Part shown: positions 58,544 through 64,000 of the stretch, one piece after another
Numbering within the stretch: position 1 is the stretch's first letter
Layout: each line of letters starts with the position of its first letter
Source: Paracoccus denitrificans
GTDB lineage: Bacteria > Pseudomonadota > Alphaproteobacteria > Rhodobacterales > Rhodobacteraceae
Length of the DNA: 64,000 nucleotides
Direction of reading: 5' to 3'
NCBI GenBank assembly: GCA_003240735.1
Contig: QFNE01000005.1
Coordinates: 62,001 to 126,000 of the forward strand
Position numbers and translations under genes: made by a program
Notes under the pieces: model-generated
What the model was told of the DNA's origin: nothing
Database searches by the model: none
The model's input: only the letters and a program-made list of their open reading frames with translations

Positions 58544-60202
58544 ATGACAGACCGTTTCCGCCTGACGCTTGGGCAGTTGAACGCCACCGTTGGCGATCTG
58601 GCCGGGAACTGTGCCCTTGCGCGTCAGGCATGGGATGCGGGCAAGCGCGCGGGCGCCGACATGGTCGCCCTGCCCGAGATGTTTCTGACCGGATACCAGA
58701 CGCAGGATCTGGTCCTGAAACCCGCGTTCCAGCGTGATTGTCGCAGCGCGGTCGAACAGCTTGCCCGCGATTGCGCGGACGGGCCGACGGTCGGGATCGG
58801 CGCGCCGTGGGTTCAGGATGGCACGCTTTACAACGCGTATCTGATCCTGTCGGGCGGCAAGATCGTGGCAAAGGTCTTCAAGCACGAACTGCCCCACAAG
58901 GATCTGTTCGACGAACTGCGGCTGTTCACCCCGGGTCCGATCAGCGGGCCCTACGTGGTCGACGGCGTGCGCGTCGGATCGCCCATCTGCGAAGACGCCT
59001 GGTGGCAGCCGGTGACCGAGACGTTGACAGAAACCGGGGCCGAGATTCTGCTGGTCCCGAACGGCAGCCCCTATCACCGGGGCAAGCTGGACGTGCGCAT
59101 GGGCCACATGGTCGCGCGTGTCGTCGAGTCCGGTCTGCCACTGGTCTATCTGAACATGGTCGGCGGGCAGGACGACCAGATCTACGACGGCGCGTCGTTC
59201 GTCCTGAACCCCGGCGGCCACAAGGTCGTCCAGCTTCCCGCGTTCGAAGAGGTGGTGACCCACATCGACTTCACCCGCACGCCCGATGGCTGGCGCGCCG
59301 AGCCGGGTGAGTTGGCGCCGCAGCCGGACGAATGGGAGCAGGACTACCGCGCGATCTGTCTGGGCCTGTCGGACTATATGAAGAAGTCGGGCTTCAAGAA
59401 GGTCGTGCTGGGCCTGTCGGGGGGCATCGACTCGGCCCTTGTTGCCACGATTGCGGCCGACGCCATCGGTCCGGAGAACGTGCGGGGGGTCCGGCTGCCC
59501 TCCAGCTACTCGTCGTCAGGGTCACTGGATGACGCGGCTGATCTGGCGCAACGTCTGGGCATTCGACTGGACACGATCCCGATTGAGGGGCCGCGCGACG
59601 CGGTGACTGCGGCATTGGCAGACGTCATGGCAGGCACCACGCCCGACACGACCGAAGAAAACGTGCAGTCGCGCCTTCGCGGCCTGTTGCTGATGGCAAT
59701 TTCGAACAAGTTCGGGGAAATGCTGCTGACGACAGGCAACAAGTCAGAGGTCGGCGTCGGGTATTCGACCATCTACGGCGACATGGCGGGCAGCTATAAC
59801 CCACTGAAGGACCTCTACAAGACGCGCGTCTTTGAAACCTGCCGGTGGCGGAACGACACCCACCGCGACTGGATGAAGGCCCCGGCGGGCGAGGTCATCC
59901 CCCCGGTCATCATCGACAAACCGCCTTCGGCCGAGCTGCGTCCCGATCAGAAGGATCAGGACAGCCTGCCGCCCTATGAGGTGCTTGACGCCATTCTGGA
60001 AGGTCTGGTCGAGCGTGACTTGTCGGTCAGTGATCTGGTGGCCGAGGGGTTTGACCGCGAAACCGTCATCAAGGTCGAACACCTGCTGCTGACCAGTGAA
60101 TGGAAACGGTATCAGGCGGCGCCGGGTCCGCGGGTGACGTCGCGGGCGTTCTGGCTTGACCGGCGCTATCCCCTGGTGAACCGCTGGCGCGACCGGGGCT
60201 AG
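58544..60202 (+). CDS. nadE: Glutamine-dependent NAD+ synthetase
   Basis: A 552-aa two-domain enzyme making NAD+ from nicotinate adenine dinucleotide, ATP and glutamine. The N-terminal nitrilase-like glutaminase has the triad E45 (LPEMFLTGY), K113 (VFKHELPHKD) and C149 (SPICEDAWW). The C-terminal synthetase has the PP-loop LGLSGGIDSAL and GNKSEVGVGYSTIYGD. AAGGAGC lies 8 bases before the ATG at 58544. It is convergent with opgC, four bases apart. Confidence 0.96.
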   Translation: MTDRFRLTLGQLNATVGDLAGNCALARQAWDAGKRAGADMVALPEMFLTGYQTQDLVLKPAFQRDCRSAVEQLARDCADGPTVGIGAPWVQDGTLYNAYLILSGGKIVAKVFKHELPHKDLFDELRLFTPGPISGPYVVDGVRVGSPICEDAWWQPVTETLTETGAEILLVPNGSPYHRGKLDVRMGHMVARVVESGLPLVYLNMVGGQDDQIYDGASFVLNPGGHKVVQLPAFEEVVTHIDFTRTPDGWRAEPGELAPQPDEWEQDYRAICLGLSDYMKKSGFKKVVLGLSGGIDSALVATIAADAIGPENVRGVRLPSSYSSSGSLDDAADLAQRLGIRLDTIPIEGPRDAVTAALADVMAGTTPDTTEENVQSRLRGLLLMAISNKFGEMLLTTGNKSEVGVGYSTIYGDMAGSYNPLKDLYKTRVFETCRWRNDTHRDWMKAPAGEVIPPVIIDKPPSAELRPDQKDQDSLPPYEVLDAILEGLVERDLSVSDLVAEGFDRETVIKVEHLLLTSEWKRYQAAPGPRVTSRAFWLDRRYPLVNRWRDRG

Positions 60203-60205
60203 GCG

Positions 60206-61339
60206 TCAGCCCTGCCCCTTGGACCGGCGTGCCGCGACCCAGTCCCAGAATACCTGACGGTGCAGCCACATATGGGAGCCGAGCCACAAGACCAGCACGG
60301 TCCAGGTCTCCATCGAGATCTTGGTCCATTTGCTGGCGTCGGGTGTGTTCACCACCATCGCGTCACCGATGATCGAAAGCATCACGCACAGGATGAACGA
60401 AAAAAGCCCGCCTCGCCCGATATCCGCTGCACCACGGCCAAGGCGCGTGTTGGCCAGCCAGTTGATGGGTCGTGATAGAGGAACGGCCACCAGCCACGTC
60501 GCGCACATGATCGCCAGAAAGCGGAATCCGTCCATCCGCCATTTATTGACGGTACCGACCATGCGCCACATCGCGTCGCAGATGTCTTTCCAGACGCCGC
60601 CGAACTTCCACAGCGTCGCCATCAGCAGGCTGTAGATGACGATAAACGTCGCGAAAATAGTGATCCACTTGGCCCACGGTGCCAGCGCGGCGTAGATCTG
60701 ACGCCGAAAGATGCCGATCCCCACCCCGGCATAGAACAGCATCTGCCAGCCGAACGGGTTGAACAGAAATCCGGGGTCCGGCCGCTGGTTCGGGATCAGG
60801 GCGTTCAGAGGAGGCGCAAACCACCACAGCATGACCGACCCCGCGGCGAACAGCGCCGGGCTGCGGATCAGCAACGGCACGAAGATCGGCGCGCTGGCCA
60901 GCAGGATCACGTACAGCGCCAGCACATCCAGCAGGTTCGGCTGCATCCACAGTACCGCCAGCGTCACGATGTATCCGAACGGATGCGCGACGATCCAGTT
61001 CGAGTATTCATACCAGACGGCGGTGTGTTCCATGTCGAACGACCACAGGAACCGCGACAACAGCGCAATCATGATCCCGCCGATGATCAGTGCGCGCCAG
61101 ACCTGAAACGATCTTTTGGCAAACCGCCATTGCGCCGCAGAAAGACCTTCGCGCGCTTCGATCTTGACCCACACCATCCCGACCAGAAACCCGGACAGCA
61201 GAACGAACAGTTCGGCCGCGTCGAAGATGGCAAAGTTGACCAGCGTCAGCTGGCGCACCGTGCCGACCGGCATGTGATCCAGCATGATGCAGATCAGCGC
61301 GTAGCCGCGCAACGAGTCGAGATAGCCGATGCGCTTCAT
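60206..61339 (-). CDS. opgC: OpgC family protein, periplasmic glucan modification
   Basis: A 377-aa protein with about ten transmembrane helices. It belongs to the OpgC acyltransferase-like family, which succinylates osmoregulated periplasmic glucans in Rhodobacter. The start MKRIGYLDSLRGYALICIML has the family's conserved DSLRG motif, and FVLLSGFLVGMVW follows. The ATG at 61339 overlaps the opgH stop by four bases (ATGA), so I prefer it to an ATG six codons upstream. Last gene of opgGHC, it should give the glucan a negative charge. Confidence 0.87.
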   Translation of the reverse strand: MKRIGYLDSLRGYALICIMLDHMPVGTVRQLTLVNFAIFDAAELFVLLSGFLVGMVWVKIEAREGLSAAQWRFAKRSFQVWRALIIGGIMIALLSRFLWSFDMEHTAVWYEYSNWIVAHPFGYIVTLAVLWMQPNLLDVLALYVILLASAPIFVPLLIRSPALFAAGSVMLWWFAPPLNALIPNQRPDPGFLFNPFGWQMLFYAGVGIGIFRRQIYAALAPWAKWITIFATFIVIYSLLMATLWKFGGVWKDICDAMWRMVGTVNKWRMDGFRFLAIMCATWLVAVPLSRPINWLANTRLGRGAADIGRGGLFSFILCVMLSIIGDAMVVNTPDASKWTKISMETWTVLVLWLGSHMWLHRQVFWDWVAARRSKGQG

Positions 61340-63459
61340 TCGGGCAGGTCGGCCCATTGATGAAGAAGGCCCGGATCGGACATCAAGGCAGCGGTTTCAG
61401 GTCGGTCCAGAAACTCCAACGCTTCGCGCCGGGTGGCGGCCGCCCCGATCTTGGCGGCGGCCGAGATGTGCGCCAGTCGGGACTTGACCGGCACCGTGTC
61501 CAGATCCACCGTCGGCAGCATCGCGATGTGTCGGGCCATCGCCTTTTCACTGCGACCGATGCTGTCGACCGCATCCGCGTCCCGGCGCAGCCTGCGGGTA
61601 TAACCGATGGCCGACGCAATGACGGGAGGTGTCTCACGTTCTTCCGGGGTCGCCAGAAGGCCCATGGTCCGGGCGCGGCGACCAAGGACGGAACTGGCCG
61701 ACCAGCGAGAGATCAGCGGCGACAGGATCAGACCCGCCAGAATCGGCGACAGCCAGATCAGCTGCTCGGGCGCGAAATACCACAGCACCGCCAACGTCAG
61801 CACGCCAAGCGCCATGTGGACCGCGTGATGGCGCAGCACCACGCCCCATGGCGGCATCGAGCCTTTGCGCACCTGGCTTTCCCAGCCCGAGTTCTTACCA
61901 CGCAGGATCTCGAATATCTGGCGTGTCTGGATCAGCATCTGGACCGGGGCGATCAGGGCCGACATGATGATTTCGAACAGCGCACTGGTCAGGATCCGGC
62001 GCTTGCCACCGACGGCCACGGCCACGGGCCGGTTCCAAGAACGTCCGATGGCGATGAACTTGGGGATCAGCAGGAAACACATCGCTGCAACGAACAGCCA
62101 TTTCATCCGGGTCGGGTCGAATGTCGGCCAGTCGGGGAACAGCTGATAAGTCTGCGGGAAGTATTCCGGCTTGGACAGCAGAACGCTGGCGGTCAGGATC
62201 AGGCCGACAAGGATCATGCCCAGCCAGATCGGGCTCATCACAAAGCCAAGGATCCCGATGGCGAAATGCGCACGGCTGATGGCGGTGAATCCCCGTCCGA
62301 ACATCACACGGATATGCTGCAGGTTCCCCTGCGCCCACCGGCGTTCCCGAACGGCCATGTCCAGAAGCGTGGGCGGGCACCCCTCATAACTGGCGCGAAG
62401 GTCCCAATCCAGACGCACCTTCCACCCCGCGCGGCACAGAAGCGCCGCCTCGACGAAGTCGTGGGACATGACGGTGCCACCGAAGGGCGGCTTGCCCGGC
62501 AACTCCGGCAGGCCGCAGCACTTGGCAAATGCCTCAACCCGGATCAGGGCGTTGTGACCCCAGAAGTTCCCGTTGTTTCCAGACCATGCCGCGACGCCGC
62601 GCGCAATCGGCGGGCCATAGACGCGGCCCGCGAACTGGACCACGCGCGCGAACATCGTCTGTCCACCGACCAGCATCGGGATCGTCTGGATCAGCGCCAT
62701 GGCGGGGTCGGCAGACATCCGCGCGCTCATCGCCTTGACGACGGCACCGGACACGATCGAGTCCGCGTCCAAAACGACCATCTGGTCATAGCGTCCGCCC
62801 CAGCGACGGACGAATTCGCCCACGTTGCCTGCCTTGCGACCGGTATTGTCGGTGCGCCGACGATACCAGACCGGCAGCCGGGTCATTTCACGCAGACGGC
62901 TGACGGCCAGTGTCTCTGCGGGAAAAAAACGAGGCTCTCGGCTGTCGGACAGGATGAAGATCTCGGCCCTGTCGCCCAGTCCCAGCTCATCCAGCTCATG
63001 CGCAAGACCGGCCAGCAGGCCAAGACTTTCCGCAACATCTTCGTGATAGACGGGCATGATGACGGCGATGCGGGCGGTGCCCGGATCCTCGGGCGTGTGC
63101 GGCTGACGGGCCAGCAAACCGGCCAGCATCGAACAGAAGCTGAAGCCCACCCACGCGAATGTCAGTGTGAAAAGGACCAGCAGGACGATCTGCAACGGCG
63201 TGATCCGTTCGCCGAACACCAGCAGCATCTGCTGGAACCCGACCGCCGTGATCAGCGCGGTCCCACCGAACGCGACGAGCCGCGCCTGAATGACATCGCC
63301 TGTCGGGCGCACACGCCGCGGGCCGCGTGGCGGGCGCGCGCGAAAATCCTGGACGGGCATGTCCAGCGGCGCCTCGGGCGGGGTCGGGCCGGTCAAGGGC
63401 CCGACGATCTCGGTCGTGCCGTGGGACGGTTCGCGGGGGTCGGGGATGCCTGCCTGCAC
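61336..63459 (-). CDS. opgH: Glucans biosynthesis glucosyltransferase OpgH
   Basis: A 707-aa membrane glucosyltransferase that makes the glucan backbone from UDP-glucose, supplied by galU in this window. After a Pro-rich N-terminus and two helices, the cytoplasmic GT2 domain shows RIAVIMPVYHEDV, LDADSIVSG and RERRWAQGNLQH (QxxRW-type RRW). Several C-terminal helices follow. The start is a GTG at 63459, five bases after the opgG stop, with no strong ribosome binding site; coupling to opgG is likely. In Rhodobacter sphaeroides opgI lies between opgG and opgH; here it is absent from that position. Confidence 0.93.
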   Translation of the reverse strand: MQAGIPDPREPSHGTTEIVGPLTGPTPPEAPLDMPVQDFRARPPRGPRRVRPTGDVIQARLVAFGGTALITAVGFQQMLLVFGERITPLQIVLLVLFTLTFAWVGFSFCSMLAGLLARQPHTPEDPGTARIAVIMPVYHEDVAESLGLLAGLAHELDELGLGDRAEIFILSDSREPRFFPAETLAVSRLREMTRLPVWYRRRTDNTGRKAGNVGEFVRRWGGRYDQMVVLDADSIVSGAVVKAMSARMSADPAMALIQTIPMLVGGQTMFARVVQFAGRVYGPPIARGVAAWSGNNGNFWGHNALIRVEAFAKCCGLPELPGKPPFGGTVMSHDFVEAALLCRAGWKVRLDWDLRASYEGCPPTLLDMAVRERRWAQGNLQHIRVMFGRGFTAISRAHFAIGILGFVMSPIWLGMILVGLILTASVLLSKPEYFPQTYQLFPDWPTFDPTRMKWLFVAAMCFLLIPKFIAIGRSWNRPVAVAVGGKRRILTSALFEIIMSALIAPVQMLIQTRQIFEILRGKNSGWESQVRKGSMPPWGVVLRHHAVHMALGVLTLAVLWYFAPEQLIWLSPILAGLILSPLISRWSASSVLGRRARTMGLLATPEERETPPVIASAIGYTRRLRRDADAVDSIGRSEKAMARHIAMLPTVDLDTVPVKSRLAHISAAAKIGAAATRREALEFLDRPETAALMSDPGLLHQWADLPE

Positions 63460-63464
63460 GGGTG

Positions 63465-64000
63465 TCAGTCTTCGGTCCAGCGGCTAAGCCAGGTTTCGCT
63501 CAGCTTGCCGTTCGGGCCGTTCAACACGGCAGTCAGCTCCGACAGCGTGGCGCCTTCGGCGGCAAATTCGAATGCAAGGCGCATGACGCCTTCCTCGCGC
63601 AGTTTGACGATATAGGGATGCAGCACCTTACCCGCCGATGCGGTGATGGCCGCAACCGGCTCATCTTCGCCAAAGACACCCAGATCAAAGTCGATCATGT
63701 AGACGCGGTTCTTTGGGGTGTTGATGGACGCCCCGCTCATCGTGCGACGAACGCGGGCCACCGGTTCCTGTTCAGGCGCCAGAGGGGCGAAGGTCAGGTC
63801 ATAGGAAAAGTCGTATCGTTGGCCGGCTGCCAACGGAGTTCCGGGGCGCCAGAACGAGACGATGTTGTCGTTGAATTCGTTCTGCACCGGAATTTCAACC
63901 AAACCGACGCTGCCGCGACCCCAAAGGCCATTGGGCGCGATCCAAGCGGACGGGCGCATTTCGTAATGCGCCTCAGCATCCTCATAGGACGCGAACCGGC
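63465..64000 (-). CDS. opgG: Glucans biosynthesis protein OpgG (5' part cut by window edge)
   Basis: The C-terminal 177 residues of a periplasmic OpgG/MdoG. The visible start RFASYEDAEAHYEMRPSAWI and NGLWGRGSVGLVEIPVQNEF are strongly conserved in this family, as is NDNIVSFWRP. Two beta-rich domains then run to ETWLSRWTED. The reading frame stays open to the edge, so the short ORF start at 63959 is not the real one. OpgG acts in the periplasm on the glucan backbone. First gene of the opgGHC unit. Confidence 0.93.
   Translation of the reverse strand, partial: RFASYEDAEAHYEMRPSAWIAPNGLWGRGSVGLVEIPVQNEFNDNIVSFWRPGTPLAAGQRYDFSYDLTFAPLAPEQEPVARVRRTMSGASINTPKNRVYMIDFDLGVFGEDEPVAAITASAGKVLHPYIVKLREEGVMRLAFEFAAEGATLSELTAVLNGPNGKLSETWLSRWTED

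Noticed and set aside
61357..63615. 752-codon open frame antisense to opgH
   Set aside because: It is rich in Gln, Arg and His without any motif and mirrors a clear OpgH sequence.
1..64000. CRISPR arrays, insertion sequences, prophage or integrase genes
   Set aside because: I saw no regularly spaced repeats, transposase motifs, terminal inverted repeats or phage structural genes; gene content and order look chromosomal throughout.

Overview
The window is a 64 kb piece of a high-GC alphaproteobacterial chromosome, almost certainly of the order Rhodobacterales. The petABC operon, the rnd-kdsD-lptCAB-hpf-ptsN block, the opgGHC glucan operon and the DUF5927-type glycosyltransferase all point to that order. 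Cytochrome c1 (petC) carries a long Pro/Ala-rich insert before the haem domain and is 450 aa in total, which resembles Paracoccus. Genes are densely packed, many with ATGA or TGATG overlaps. I see no prophage, insertion sequence, CRISPR array or rRNA. No gene-free stretch exceeds 300 bases.

Layout. 1-4.2 kb: aminotransferase end, MsbA-like ABC exporter, ygfZ, dinB. 4.2-6.1 kb: divergent mntH/mntR around a palindromic operator. 6.4-11.6 kb: small DUF6280-like protein, smc, ridA-like and glycerophosphodiesterase genes. 11.8-15.1 kb: petABC (cytochrome bc1). 15.1-19.8 kb: S49 peptidase, a 37-aa membrane ORF, a pteridine reductase-like SDR, uvrC and radC. 19.9-23.2 kb: dnaKJ with a sigma-32-type promoter, then alkB.

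23.9-35.0 kb is an envelope polysaccharide region: a KpsM-like ABC permease, cysQ, kdsB, a glycosyltransferase, galU, galE, three further glycosyltransferases (GT4, GT2-like, GT14 + DUF5927) and an Stf0-type sulfotransferase. cysQ (PAP phosphatase) and the sulfotransferase (PAP producer) together suggest a sulfated surface glycan. 35.1-39.3 kb is a minus-strand run: DMT transporter, queG, GST, mtgA and two coupled small envelope proteins. 39.4-47.6 kb: a DUF1269-like protein, then gltB and gltD separated by two unrecognised genes, one of them strikingly AT-rich. 47.8-49.6 kb: uppP and an NDUFA9-like protein. A tRNA-Leu(CAG) with a near-consensus promoter and a strong terminator follows.

50-57 kb: AI-2E family transporter, SDR, RNase D, kdsD, lptC-lptA-lptB, hpf and ptsN. 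57-64 kb: an exported 18-repeat MORN protein, nadE, and the opgG-opgH-opgC operon for osmoregulated periplasmic glucans.

Much of the window serves the cell envelope: KDO synthesis (kdsB, kdsD), LPS transport (lptCAB), undecaprenyl phosphate recycling (uppP), peptidoglycan (mtgA), periplasmic glucans (opg) and a putative sulfated polysaccharide. The most unusual items are the sulfated-glycan gene set, the foreign-looking gene between gltD and gltB, a calcium-loop-like insert in GltD, two sets of 11-bp direct repeats of the kind bound by OmpR/PhoB-type regulators, and a full CtrA motif in front of radC.
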